Shown here piece after piece: positions 18,594-28,066 of a stretch of DNA of 64,000 bases. The position numbers and the translations under genes are program-made. The notes beneath the pieces are model-generated. The model had not been told where the DNA came from and ran no database searches. It saw nothing but the letters and a program-made list of their open reading frames with translations. This DNA comes from Streptomyces cathayae (GTDB taxonomy: Bacteria; Actinomycetota; Actinomycetes; Streptomycetales; Streptomycetaceae), in the NCBI RefSeq assembly GCF_029760955.1, contig NZ_CP121682.1, forward strand, positions 372,001 through 436,000, written 5' to 3'. Each line of letters begins with the position of its first letter. The first letter of the stretch is position 1.

Positions 18594-20241
18594 TGACGGT
18601 GGAAGCCGGTACGCAGCAGGAGCACGTCACGGGGAGGGTGTGGGCGGTGCGCCTGGACCCCCACGGCCGCCCCTCCGCCGGCACGGTCCGGCTCTCCTGC
18701 TCCCGACCCGCCTGTGCCGACCAGCACTTTTCCAGCACTCCCGCGGGGCGCAAGGCCGCGGTCGAACACGTCAACATGCATCTGGCCCGCATCCGGGCGG
18801 ACGGCGGGCCGCGCGGCGGGGCATGGTGCGGTTGTCGCGCCGCCGACTGCGCGTGGCACACCTCCGACGTCCTCACCGGCAGGCGTGACGGGGCGCGACC
18901 ACCGGAGGGGACGGCGCGGTGCGGGGGCCCGGTGGTCCTGATGGTGCACGCGAACCGCGCCGGACGGCTGTGGCGCATCGCGGAAACGTGCGCGCGCTGC
19001 GCGGCCGCCATTCCCGACTGCCGGGTCCTGGACACCGCCCCGTCGCCTCGCCCCGTCCCGGTCCCGGCCGAAGCAGGACGGGACGAGGCGGGAAAGCCGG
19101 AGACGGGCCGGGAACCGGCCGGCGGAAATGTGGCAGCGGTCTTCTCCGACCACGCCCCCTCCCCCTGCCCCCTCCTGCTCCTGCTCCCGTTCCCGCTCCC
19201 GCCGACGCTTCTCCCCCGGCCGCCGGATCCGCCGCGGCGCCCGGTGCCCGCACCGCCTCACCGAGGGAAGTGCCCCGGCCGGTGAAGCGGTGGGGGAAGA
19301 TCGCGCAGCGGACCGTGCCGCACGACCTTCAGCCCGACGTACTGCGTGTGGAACTCATCGAGCTCGGGGACGCGTTCCGCGCCTATCAGCAGTGCCCCGA
19401 GCCCGACCTCGTCGCCCTTGCCGAACTCCACGAGCGCAAGGCCCGTGCGTTCGCCCTGTGGGCCGATGTCACCGGCGACGGAACCCTGCGCCATGAGGCG
19501 CACCGGGCCCGCAAGGCGGCGCAGACCACCCTCGAGATGCACGGGAACCGGGGCGGCGGGCCCACCGACGGCCCGGTGGTGGAACGGCTGCTGACCCGGC
19601 AACAGGCGGTGCACGCCCGTACCGTGCTGGGCCATGTCCAAGACCACGCCCCGCACCCCGAGGCCGAGGTGCACCTCGCGGTGCTTCTGCTCACCCTGCG
19701 GGCCGCGCGCGCCGGCACCGGGAACATCACCGGACAGGACCTCACCGCCTGGTTGCAGGGCGATGCCGAGCGAGTGCTGGAACAGTTGGTCGCCGCCGAC
19801 TGGCTGCGCCTGCCCGGTACCGTCGCCGAGGTCCTGGCCTCCCGGCCCGAGAACCCCACCGCGGTCACCGTCCCCACACTGCTGCCCGAACAGCCCCGCC
19901 CGTTCGTCTTCGGCAAGACCACCCGCTCGAAGATCTCCGGTTGGGCCCAGAAAGCCGTGGGCGACCGGAAGGTCCGCAAGAAGAAACTGGGCGCCGCCAC
20001 CCGGCTCCTCGCCCTGTACAGCGCCGCCCACACCCGCCCCGACGGCCGCCTCGGGCATGCCGAGGACGGCGGACTGCATCTGGACAGGGCCGCCGCGTTC
20101 TGCGCCCTGCCGCCCGAGGAGATCACCGGGCACGTCGAACTGCTGATCGCCGCCGACTGGCTCGCCGAAGCCGACACCACCGGAGGACGGCTGCGCGGAC
20201 AGCTCACCGAGCGGGTCCTGCCGCTGGGCGGACTGCTGTGA
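18594..20241 (+). pseudogene. large uncharacterised protein, one frameshift
   Basis: Two coding blocks in different frames appear to be one gene of about 550 residues. The first (from 18594) has many conserved-looking Cys and His residues (CSRPACADQHF, CGCRAADCAWH, CARCAAAIPDC), suggesting one or two zinc sites. A Pro/Ala-rich linker follows. The second block (from about 19250; VKRWGKIAQRTVPHDLQ) is helical and contains two similar winged-helix-like stretches, DLTAWLQGDAERVLEQLVAADWLRL and the later PEEITGHVELLIAADWLAEA. The frame changes within a C-rich run at about 19150-19175, and dropping one C joins the blocks. Function is unknown; nucleic-acid binding is a guess. Confidence 0.65.
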
Positions 20242-20299
20242 CGCCCCAGGCGCGCCACGGCCCGATCGCGCGGGCTCGGGCTCCGCGGTTCCTGACGGA

Positions 20300-20340
20300 C
20301 CTTCCCTTGCGCGGTCCTTCCCTTGTGTGAACCTTCCCTT
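20300..20340. promoter_or_regulatory. three direct repeats, 16-bp period
   Basis: CCTTCCCTT occurs at 20300-20308, 20316-20324 and 20332-20340, exactly 16 bp apart. The array lies after the preceding gene and about 200 bp before the VanW gene. Regular spacing suggests cooperative binding of a regulator; none is assigned. Confidence 0.4.
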
Positions 20341-20501
20341 ATCGGGTGCCCCCGCGCCGTCGCCCTGCGCACATCCGAGGTCGCCGACGCCGAAACCCGG
20401 GCAACCGGCCGGGGACACCCGACGCGACCCGGGATATACCCTTTGGTGTCCGGTTGTTCGTAGCTTGACCGACTGTTTGCACGCACAACGCCGCAACATT
20501 G

Positions 20502-20516
20502 GATGTACGCTACATC
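20502..20516. promoter_or_regulatory. inverted repeat before VanW gene
   Basis: GATGTA-CGC-TACATC is a perfect 6+6 inverted repeat that ends 17 bases before the start codon. It is a candidate operator. Confidence 0.4.
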
Positions 20517-20533
20517 GATCGCCCAGGAGACCC

Positions 20534-22279
20534 ATGCACCCCCGAATACCCCCTTCCCCCCGCAAAGCCCCGCTCCCGCCCGTCGCCCTGGCGGGCGGCG
20601 CGCTGGCCGTCGGCATCGGCGGCCTGTATCTCGCCGGGCTGCTGCTCACCGGCGGTGAGATCGAGGCGGGTACCACGGTGCGCGGCCTGGACATCGGGGG
20701 TCTGACCCGCGAGGAAGCCACCCGGAAGCTGGAGCGGCACCTGGCGGCGGACGGCTCGCGGCACCTGGCGGTGCAGGTCGGCGACCGCAAGGGCACGGTC
20801 GATCCGCGGCAGGCGGGGATCGCCTTCGGCATCCGGGAGACCGTCGACCGGGCGGCGTCCACCGGCGCCGATCCGGTCAGCGTGATCGGCGGGCTGTTCC
20901 GCTCGGGCGGTGGTGACATCGAGCCGGTCGTGCGGATCGACGAGGACAAGGCCCGTGCCACCCTCGGGAAGCTGGCGAAGACGCTCGACCAGCAGGCCCG
21001 CGACGGTGCCGTCTCCTTCGACGAGGGCCGTGTCGAGCAGATCACCCCGCGCACCGGGTACGCGCTGGACGTGGACGCCGCGACCGGTGCCCTGCGTGCC
21101 CCCTTCCTGCGCGGCGCGGCGGACTCGGTCACGGTGCTGCCCGCACGCGAGACCAGGCCGAAGGTCACCGCGGAGGAGGTACGGCGGGCGGTGCGCGCGT
21201 TCGCGCAGCCGGCGATGTCGGCACCGGTCACGCTCACCGCGGGCGACAAGCGGTTCACGATCACCCCGGCCGTGCTGGGCGAGCACCTGACGATGCGGCC
21301 GGACGACACCGGCAGGCTCACACCGGAGCTCGACAGCGAGGGCCTGCGCGCCGCCCCCGCGGTGGCCGGCGCCCTGAACGGCCTTCCCACCACACCCCAG
21401 AACGCCCGGCTGGGGCTCCAGGGCGAGAAGGTCGTGGTGACCTCCGAGGCCCGACCCGCCGTGCAGGTAACCGACAAGGCCCTGGGCAAGGCCGTCCTGC
21501 CCCTGCTCACCGAGTCGGGCGACGGCCGCACCGGCGAGGTGGCCACAGAGCAGATCCAGCCGGAGATCACCCGCGAGAGCGCGGCACGCCTGGGACTGAC
21601 GGAGAAGATGTCCTCCTTCACCGTCACCTTCGAGCCGGCCGCCTACCGCACGACGAACATCGGCCGGGCCGCGGAACTCATCGACGGCTCCGTCGTCATG
21701 CCGGACGAGACCTGGAGCTTCAACCGGACCGTCGGCGAGCGCACCCGGGCCAACGGCTTCGTCGACGGCATCATGATCCTCGACGGCCAGTACGTCGAAG
21801 CGGCCGGCGGCGGGGTCTCCGCCGTGGCCACGACCGTCTTCAACGCGATGTTCTTCGCCGGGGTCAAGCCCGTCGAGTACGGCGCCCACTCCTTCTACAT
21901 CGAGCGCTATCCCGAGGGCCGGGAGGCGACGGTCGCCTGGGGCAGCCTCGATCTGAGGTTCGCCAACGACTCCGGCAAGGCCGTCTACATCCAGGCCGAG
22001 TCCACCGACACCTCGGTGACCGTCAGCTTCCTCGGCACGAAGAAGTACGACGAGATCACGTCGGTCAAGGGGCCGCGCACCAACGTGCGGCAGCCGGCGA
22101 AGAAGGTGAGCACCGTCGAGAAGTGCGTGCCGCAGACCCCGCTCGAGGGCTTCGACGTCACCGTGCAGCGGATCTTCCGCGACAACGGCCGGGAAGTGCG
22201 GCGGGAGCCGTTCCACACGCACTACACCCCGCGTGACGAGGTCACCTGCGCGGAGGCGCCGGGCGAGCGCCGGCCCTGA
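20534..22279 (+). CDS. VanW family protein with YoaR-like domains
   Basis: A 581-residue envelope protein. A signal anchor at residues 14-40 is followed by two putative peptidoglycan-binding (PG_binding_4/YoaR) regions, opened by RGLDIGGLTREEATRKLE and PVTLTAGDKRFTITPAVLGEH. The VanW domain covers about residues 350-540, with FNRTVGERTRANGF and AAGGGVSAVATTVFNAMFFAG. VanW was first noted in glycopeptide-resistance clusters, but its function is unknown; the domain set points to cell-wall binding outside the membrane. ATG 20534 is preceded by AGGAGA. It appears monocistronic. Confidence 0.92.
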   Translation: MHPRIPPSPRKAPLPPVALAGGALAVGIGGLYLAGLLLTGGEIEAGTTVRGLDIGGLTREEATRKLERHLAADGSRHLAVQVGDRKGTVDPRQAGIAFGIRETVDRAASTGADPVSVIGGLFRSGGGDIEPVVRIDEDKARATLGKLAKTLDQQARDGAVSFDEGRVEQITPRTGYALDVDAATGALRAPFLRGAADSVTVLPARETRPKVTAEEVRRAVRAFAQPAMSAPVTLTAGDKRFTITPAVLGEHLTMRPDDTGRLTPELDSEGLRAAPAVAGALNGLPTTPQNARLGLQGEKVVVTSEARPAVQVTDKALGKAVLPLLTESGDGRTGEVATEQIQPEITRESAARLGLTEKMSSFTVTFEPAAYRTTNIGRAAELIDGSVVMPDETWSFNRTVGERTRANGFVDGIMILDGQYVEAAGGGVSAVATTVFNAMFFAGVKPVEYGAHSFYIERYPEGREATVAWGSLDLRFANDSGKAVYIQAESTDTSVTVSFLGTKKYDEITSVKGPRTNVRQPAKKVSTVEKCVPQTPLEGFDVTVQRIFRDNGREVRREPFHTHYTPRDEVTCAEAPGERRP

Positions 22280-22337
22280 GGAGACACCTCCGTCGACCCG
22301 TCCGGCGTGACCCCGCTCGGTGGACGCTCCGAGAACG

Positions 22338-22586
22338 TCACTGGAGCGGGGAATCGGGCGGGGGAAGCCGGACGGTGCGCTCCCGGTCGACGGACTCGAC
22401 GCCGTCCACCGCCTCCAGGGCCGGGATCCGGTCCGCCGCGACGGTGCCGGAGAGCGTGCCGAGGACCGGCTGCTCGCCCGTGACCGTCAGCCCGGCCCGC
22501 CGCAGGGCCTCGACGACTTCCGCGAACCGGTCGGGGTCGACCGCGAGGACGACCCCGACCGGCGCGGATCGGGACGACTCGCTCAC
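22338..22586 (-). CDS. small ferredoxin-like protein coupled to subtilase
   Basis: An 82-residue acidic protein with the beta-alpha-beta pattern of inhibitor I9/subtilase propeptide-like folds (VGVVLAVDPDRFAEVVEAL, GTLSGTVAADRIPALEAVDGVESVDRERTV). Its GTG start overlaps the stop of the subtilase gene (GTGA, 22583-22586), so the two are translationally coupled. It could fold or inhibit the protease in trans; this is inference from fold and position. No signal peptide is seen. Confidence 0.75.
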   Translation of the reverse strand: MSESSRSAPVGVVLAVDPDRFAEVVEALRRAGLTVTGEQPVLGTLSGTVAADRIPALEAVDGVESVDRERTVRLPPPDSPLQ

Positions 22587-23917
22587 GGGGCCTGGAGCAG
22601 ACCCGCGCCGACGTCCCTGAGGGGCTGTGTCAGCGGGAACGCGCCGGACTTCAGGCCGGCCATGAGTTCGGCCGCGGAAGCGTTGGGGGTCGCCTGGGCG
22701 AGCAGGGCGATGGCACCCGCCACGTGCGGCGTGGCCATGCTGGTGCCGCTCATCTGCTGGTACCCGCCGCCGGGGGCGGCCGAGTGCACGTCCCTGCCGG
22801 GCGCGGCGATGTTGATCTCGCCGCCCTGGCCGTTGATGCCGGCGTTGGAGAAGAACGACGGCTCGATCGCCTTGTCGAGCGCGGCCACCGCGAGGATGGA
22901 GGGGCAGTTGGCGGGCCGGCCGACGGGCTGGATGTCCTGGGGCCGGCGGCTGTCGTTGCCCGCGGCGGCGACGATCACCGTCCCGCGCTCCAGCGCGCGC
23001 TGGGCCAGGATCTCGTAGGTCTGCGGGAAGAGCTCACCCGGTCGGACCCGTGCGCCGAGCGACATGGAGATCACCCGCGCGCCGCGGGAGACGGCCCAGG
23101 CCATGCCCGCCAGGATCTGGCCGTCACTGCCGCTGCCCGCGTTGCTGAGCACCTTTCCCGCGAGGATCTGGGCCTCGGGGGCCACGCCGTAGCGGGGGCC
23201 CTGCCGGGGGTTGGCCGGACCGGCGGCGGTGCCGATGCAGTGCGTGCCGTGGCCGTGGCCGTCCTCGACGGTCTCGCCGGGCACGAAGGATTCCGTCGCC
23301 TCGATGCGGCCGGCGAAGTCCGGGTGGTCGGTGTCCACTCCGGTGTCCAGGACGGCGATCTTCACACCGCGTCCGGTCAGGTTGGTCAGGTTGGCCCGGA
23401 TCGCCTGCAGGCCCCAGGTGAAGCTCTGCTCGTCCGAGGCCGGGCCCTGGGCGGCGGCGATCTCGGTCCTGGTGTGGCGGGCGACCACGTCCTCGTCGCT
23501 GCGGAAGGCCGGGAAGAACTCGGTGGGCGCCTGCTGCGGGGCGGTGATCGGCAACGCGTAGACCATGCGCTCCGGTTCCGCCGCGATGATCGAGGGCTCC
23601 GCCTCGGCCGTGGTCACCAGCGCGTGGCGCTGCTCGGGCCGCACCTCGACGACGGCTGCGGCGAGATCCTCGAAGAGCACCGAGACGTCGGGGCGCTCGA
23701 GGAGTTCGGCCACGTTCCCGGCCTCGGCGCCTCGAACGCGCTCGACGGACGCTATGTCGGCGGAGGCACGCAGTGCGTTGATTCCGCTCTCCTGGTCGCT
23801 CGGGTCGAGCAGAACCACGTACCGGCCGGTGTACTCCGAGCCCTGGCCCATGACGGAGCCGTTGGGCCGGTTGGGCTGCTCGCCGAAGGCGTGCCTGTCC
23901 ATGGGGCCGTTCGCCAT
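22583..23917 (-). CDS. S8 family serine peptidase (subtilase), intracellular type
   Basis: A 444-residue subtilase. The catalytic triad is Asp191 (VLDTGVDTDHPDF), His226 (GHGTHCIGT) and Ser393 (GTSMATPHVAG), with the oxyanion Asn in VAAAGND. The first 150 residues form a propeptide-like region with alternating strands and helices (YVVLLDPSDQESG, AAAVVEVRPEQRHALV). No signal peptide or Tat motif is present, so it is probably cytoplasmic, or exported by an unknown route. The start at ATG 23917 follows AGGAAA. The downstream small gene overlaps its stop codon. Confidence 0.92.
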   Translation of the reverse strand: MANGPMDRHAFGEQPNRPNGSVMGQGSEYTGRYVVLLDPSDQESGINALRASADIASVERVRGAEAGNVAELLERPDVSVLFEDLAAAVVEVRPEQRHALVTTAEAEPSIIAAEPERMVYALPITAPQQAPTEFFPAFRSDEDVVARHTRTEIAAAQGPASDEQSFTWGLQAIRANLTNLTGRGVKIAVLDTGVDTDHPDFAGRIEATESFVPGETVEDGHGHGTHCIGTAAGPANPRQGPRYGVAPEAQILAGKVLSNAGSGSDGQILAGMAWAVSRGARVISMSLGARVRPGELFPQTYEILAQRALERGTVIVAAAGNDSRRPQDIQPVGRPANCPSILAVAALDKAIEPSFFSNAGINGQGGEINIAAPGRDVHSAAPGGGYQQMSGTSMATPHVAGAIALLAQATPNASAAELMAGLKSGAFPLTQPLRDVGAGLLQAP

Positions 23918-24619
23918 TGGGTTTCCTGCTTTCTGTGTGTTTCCCCCCGGTTCGTGGACGCGCGCCGATGCACGGAGTGCCGGGTGCCGAGGTCGGCGGG
24001 GCACGGTTCAGCCGTGTATCGACGCGTGATGCCGTCACCTGCAGGGCTGTCCCTTGTCAGGCTCTCGGCATTCCCCTTCGAGCACCGTCGCACCGGGCAC
24101 GGAGGACCGCAACACAGCACCGTCGGCCGTGAGCCCTTTCCAACCTGCGGCAGTGGCTTGCCTGTTGACCTGGCAGCAGGGTGAAGCCGCCGCTGGAAGC
24201 GAGGTCATCAGGTGGTGGGGGCACCACGGCGGCCAGTGGTCCACACGGCCGTGAGAACACCCGAAGGCGGTGATTCGGTTTTCGTGCCCCATACGCCCAT
24301 TGGAGGGATGGCCCTGTACGACGAGCCCGGCCGAGTGCGGCGGGCGACCGCGGGCGGCAGCCGGCCGTCGGTGGCACGCTCGAGGGTGGCCGCCGGTCCG
24401 CCGGGAAGCGCGTCCCGGAAGCGGCTGAGGCGGAGCACGACGTGGTCGACGAGGGCTGTCGCGCCGATCCCTCCGCGCCGGGGCCAAACAGCCGTACCGC
24501 AGGGTCGGCGGCGGGGGTGGGGCTTCGTGAGTGGGCTCGGGCCATGGCTTCCCGGTGTTAGGTCGCGTCCGCTCCTCACTCGCAGCCACGGGGAGCCCGG
24601 GAGACCGGTCCGCACGCTG
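23918..24619. other. 702-base gap without recognised gene
   Basis: No gene or family is recognised here. The region separates two minus-strand genes and must contain the subtilase promoter. A minus-strand stretch around 24290-24480 has mildly coding-like composition (VDHVVLRLSRFRDALPGG) but no family match, start site or clear end. Confidence 0.4.
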
Positions 24620-24904
24620 CTACGCGGAAGCCAGCACCTCTCCGGCCGTGACCTGGGGAGGGTTCGGGAGCAGGGAGGCGAGGTTGTCCCGCACGAAGTC
24701 CGCCGCCCTCGAGATCGATTCCTCGGCACCGGCCCGGTCCAGGAAGACACTGGTCGAGACCATCACTCCGTCCCCGGCGTCGACCCAGTAGTAGGCCACG
24801 AAGCCGGAGACCTGGCGCATGAGCGGCACGAAGCCCTCGTTCACGAGGCGTCCCGCCTCTGCCGGGTCGGTCACCCCTTCGTACCGCCGGACCGCTGCGT
24901 ACAT
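24620..24904 (-). CDS. small ABM-type monooxygenase-like protein
   Basis: A 94-residue protein with the dimeric alpha-beta barrel pattern of the antibiotic-biosynthesis-monooxygenase-like superfamily (MYAAVRRYEGVTDPAE, VPLMRQVSGFVAYYWVDAGDGVMVSTSVF). Such small proteins bind or oxidise aromatic substrates or have structural roles. No catalytic residue can be assigned. ATG 24904 follows GAGGAG at good spacing. It stands alone, with gaps on both sides. Confidence 0.75.
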   Translation of the reverse strand: MYAAVRRYEGVTDPAEAGRLVNEGFVPLMRQVSGFVAYYWVDAGDGVMVSTSVFLDRAGAEESISRAADFVRDNLASLLPNPPQVTAGEVLASA

Positions 24905-25250
24905 CACCAAGCTCCTCGCGGGGTTCTGGTTCGTCCTCTTCCGAGACGTCGTACCCCTGCGGCGGCTGCCTGGCCCATGAGGTGTCCGGCCGTCACCTGA
25001 AGGGACTCCTCGGGCGATCCGAACGGCGGCTTCCGGCCCGGACACACCGCCCTGCACCCGGGTTCCCCCGCAGTGGTGCACTCGCCGTGTCCGCACGGCA
25101 TCCGCCCGCCTCGCCCAGTCCCGGGCCGAGGCCGAACAGGCCGCCATGATCTGAGCCGGGCGGGACCGGTCTTGCCCTCGTGGGCCCGCCGGCCATCCGG
25201 CCCCACTCGTCCGTGGACCCGGCAGTCCCGGCAGTCCCGCTGCCTCGGGT
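24905..25250. other. 346-base gap without recognised gene
   Basis: No convincing coding region, RNA or repeat is seen. It must hold the promoter of the small monooxygenase-like gene. Confidence 0.4.
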
Positions 25251-26093
25251 TCAGCCCGGTCCGCAGCGATCGAGTGCAGCACGAACCTGGTCGAGCCCCT
25301 CCGCTCTCCAGCGGTCCCGGTCGGGCATCCGGTCGTCCCGGCGCCAGCGCCAGGCCGAGAACATCGCCCAGCCCAGGGCGCGGCACCGGTGCATCAGGCC
25401 CTGGTCGGCTCCGGCATAGTGCTTTCCCACTTCTTCGGGCGCATGGGCGAGGTCGAACTCGACCGGCCCGCGACAGCACGTGGCGAGGTCCACGAAAAGC
25501 GGCCCTCTCCTCGTGTCGAGGAGGTTTCCCGGATGCGGCTCGCCGTGCAGCAGCTGGTCGCCGTCCCTCTCGACGCTGATCGCGGTGCCGAGTCCACCGA
25601 GTGTGGCGCTGAGGAGTTCCCGGTCGGGACCGGGCAGCTCGGGGGACTGCTCCCGGTCGCTCACCTCTCTCAGCGCGCCGGCGACTCGTTCGGTGAAATG
25701 CGGTGCGGCCAGGTCGATCCGGCGCAGGGCGGCATGGTGCCGCATGAGCGCGTCTGCGTAGTCGGCCGGCGCGATCTCTGTTCCCACAGGTTCGTAGGAG
25801 GTCCAGAGCGAGATGGCGAAGGCATCACGCACGAAGACTCGGGGATCGACCCGGGGCTCGAGCTCAGCCACCGGAGCGTCGACGTCGGCGAGACGGCGGG
25901 CGACCTCCACTTCGAACTCGGAAGCAGCCAGATGCCCCAGAGGCGCGACCCGAGCCAGAACACCGCATGGGACCAGACGCAGCACGACACGGTCCGAGTT
26001 GCTGATGACGACCACGTCGTCGGCCTGGAGACCTGCCTCCGAAGCGGTCGCCCGTCCTGCCTCGACCGCACGACGGAGTTCCCATGGCTCCAT
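25251..26093 (-). CDS. aminoglycoside phosphotransferase-like (APH) protein
   Basis: A 280-residue protein with the APH/choline-kinase fold. The catalytic loop is LLHGEPHPGNLL (His-Gly-Glu where most have His-Gly-Asp, then Asn), and the metal-binding site is LFVDLATCCRGPVEFDLA. The N-terminal lobe is short and lacks an obvious P-loop. The substrate is unknown: many such proteins are housekeeping kinases rather than resistance enzymes. ATG 26093 is followed upstream by a relic of a TnpB-type element, which may supply part of the leader. Confidence 0.82.
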   Translation of the reverse strand: MEPWELRRAVEAGRATASEAGLQADDVVVISNSDRVVLRLVPCGVLARVAPLGHLAASEFEVEVARRLADVDAPVAELEPRVDPRVFVRDAFAISLWTSYEPVGTEIAPADYADALMRHHAALRRIDLAAPHFTERVAGALREVSDREQSPELPGPDRELLSATLGGLGTAISVERDGDQLLHGEPHPGNLLDTRRGPLFVDLATCCRGPVEFDLAHAPEEVGKHYAGADQGLMHRCRALGWAMFSAWRWRRDDRMPDRDRWRAEGLDQVRAALDRCGPG

Positions 26094-26149
26094 CGGACCT
26101 CTTTCGAGGAAACCACCGGCTTCAGCTGGTGGGGGAATCGAATCCCTGA

Positions 26150-26246
26150 TGTACGTTTCTGGTGTCCCGCAAGGGACCGGTTCGGGCTGGACCGCAACCT
26201 TTGGGTTGGAAGCCCCCTGTCCTTCAGGAGGGGGAGCGGAGTCACA
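26150..26246 (+). ncRNA. orphan TnpB-element right end / omegaRNA-like scaffold
   Basis: The segment runs from TTCTGGTGTCCCGCAAGGGA to GGGAGCGGAGTCAC. It includes ACCGCAACCTTTGGGTTGG, then a strong terminal hairpin (CCCCCT...AGGAGGGGG, 26213-26234), then AGCGGAGTCAC. This is the layout of right ends of IS200/IS605-type TnpB elements, where the omegaRNA scaffold ends just before the guide. A second hairpin (CCACCGGC TTCA GCTGGTGG, about 26111-26130) lies just upstream. No TnpB gene is present in the window. Identification is by recognition of the motif and was not verified by a search. Confidence 0.55.
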
Positions 26247-26440
26247 CCGTCCTCCCCCGCTTCGGGGCCCGTGGAGGGCTCAGGTCGAGAGTAGTGGAGC
26301 ACGCCATCGGCCATCACCAGGCTTTGCGGGGGCCAGGGCCGGCACCGAGACCGGGCTCAGCCCCTGCCGGTGATTCCCCGCCCCGTCGAGAAGGGCGCCT
26401 GCCGGGCTTCCGACCGAGTTCAGGCGCCCTTCCGCCGCGG

Positions 26441-27964
26441 CTAGAAGAAGCCGAGCTTCTTCGGCGAGTACGACACGAGGAGGTTCTTCGTCTGCTGGTA
26501 GTGGTCCAGCATCATCTTGTGCGTCTCCCGGCCGATCCCGGACTGCTTGTAGCCGCCGAACGCCGCGTGCGCGGGGTAGGCGTGGTAGCAGTTCGTCCAG
26601 ACGCGGCCCGCCTGGATGGCGCGGCCGGCGCGGTAGGCCGTGTTGATGTCGCGGGTCCACACGCCCGCGCCGAGACCGTACGAGGTGTCGTTGGCGATCT
26701 TGATCGCGTCGTCGAAGTCGTCGAACGAGGCCACCGAGACGACGGGGCCGAAGATCTCCTCCTGGAAGACACGCATCCGGTTGTCGCCCTCGAAGATGGT
26801 CGGCTGCACGTAGTAGCCGCCCTTCAAGTCACCGTCGTACTCGGCGCGTTCACCGCCCGTGAGGACCTTGGCGCCCTCCTGTCGGCCGATGTCGATGTAG
26901 GAGAGGATCTTGGCCAGCTGCTCGCCGGACGCCTGTGCGCCGATCATCGTGTCGGTGTCGAGCGGGTGTCCGGGCCTGATCAGTTCGGTGCGGGCGACGG
27001 CCGCGGCCAGGAAGTCGGGGTAGTTGCCGCGCTGGATCAGCCCGCGGGAGGGGCAGGTGCACACCTCTCCCTGGTTCAGCGCGAACATCGTGAACCCTTC
27101 GAGGGCCTTGTCGCGCAGCTCGTCGTCCTTCTCCCACACGTCGTCGAAGAAGATGTTCGGTGACTTGCCGCCCAGTTCCAGCGTGACCGGCTTCAGGTTC
27201 TCGGCCGCGTACTGCATGATCAGCCGTCCGGTGGACGTCTCGCCGGTGAAGGCGATCTTCGCCACCCGCGGACTGGAGGCGAGCGGCTTTCCGGCTTCCG
27301 GGCCGAAGCCGTTGACGATGTTCAGTACCCCCGGCGGCAGCAGGTCGGAGACAAGGCTCAGCCAGTAGTGGATGGAGACCGGAGTCTGTTCGGCGGGCTT
27401 GAGGACAACCGCGTTGCCCGCGGCGAGGGCGGGTGCGAGCTTCCATGTCGCCATCAGGATGGGGAAGTTCCACGGGATGATCTGGGCGACGACGCCCAGC
27501 GGCTCGTGGAAGTGATAGGCGACCGTGTCGTCGTCGACCTCGCTGAGCGAGCCCTCCTGGGCGCGCACGGCGCCGGCGAAGTAGCGGAAGTGGTCGATGG
27601 CCAGCGGGATGTCGGCCGCCAGGGTCTCCCGTACGGGCTTGCCGTTCTCCCAGCTCTCCGCGACCGCGAGTGACTCCAGGCCGGCCTCCATGCGGTCGGC
27701 GATCTTCAGCAGGATGTCGGACCGTTCGGCCGCCGGCCTGCGCCCCCAGCCGGGCGCGGCCGCGTGGGCCGCGTCGAGTGCCGCCTCGACGTCCTCCGCC
27801 GTACCGCGCGCCACCTCGGTGAACGGCTGCCCGTTCACCGGACTCGGGTTCTCGAAGTACTGCCCCCTGACCGGGGGTACGTACTCCCCGCCGATGAAGT
27901 GGTCGTAGCGGGGCTGGTAGGAGACGATCGCGCCCTCGCTTCCGGGCGCCGCGTAACGAGTCAT
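26441..27964 (-). CDS. aldehyde dehydrogenase (acetaldehyde type)
   Basis: A 507-residue NAD(P)-dependent aldehyde dehydrogenase close to the ExaC/AldA group. Motifs are the cofactor site [32 protein letters not shown], the catalytic Glu in LELGGKSPN, and the nucleophile Cys in [11 protein letters not shown]. It oxidises short aldehydes in the cytoplasm. The regulator gene immediately upstream on the same strand (28067-29344) is of the GAF type that usually controls such dehydrogenases. ATG 27964 is preceded by GGAGG. Confidence 0.95.
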   Translation of the reverse strand: MTRYAAPGSEGAIVSYQPRYDHFIGGEYVPPVRGQYFENPSPVNGQPFTEVARGTAEDVEAALDAAHAAAPGWGRRPAAERSDILLKIADRMEAGLESLAVAESWENGKPVRETLAADIPLAIDHFRYFAGAVRAQEGSLSEVDDDTVAYHFHEPLGVVAQIIPWNFPILMATWKLAPALAAGNAVVLKPAEQTPVSIHYWLSLVSDLLPPGVLNIVNGFGPEAGKPLASSPRVAKIAFTGETSTGRLIMQYAAENLKPVTLELGGKSPNIFFDDVWEKDDELRDKALEGFTMFALNQGEVCTCPSRGLIQRGNYPDFLAAAVARTELIRPGHPLDTDTMIGAQASGEQLAKILSYIDIGRQEGAKVLTGGERAEYDGDLKGGYYVQPTIFEGDNRMRVFQEEIFGPVVSVASFDDFDDAIKIANDTSYGLGAGVWTRDINTAYRAGRAIQAGRVWTNCYHAYPAHAAFGGYKQSGIGRETHKMMLDHYQQTKNLLVSYSPKKLGFF

Positions 27965-28066
27965 GCGGAACTGGCCTCCTTCAGCAGGGCCGCCCGCCGT
28001 CGGGCAGCTCTGCGCCGGAGCGTAAGGACGCGGACGTTGCATCCACGTTGCGGACGGGCAGCGGCG

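Noticed and set aside
26111..26150. A tRNA-like T-arm (GAATCGAATCCC) near 26125
   Set aside because: No acceptor stem, anticodon arm or GGTTCGAATCC consensus could be built. The context fits a TnpB-element right end better.
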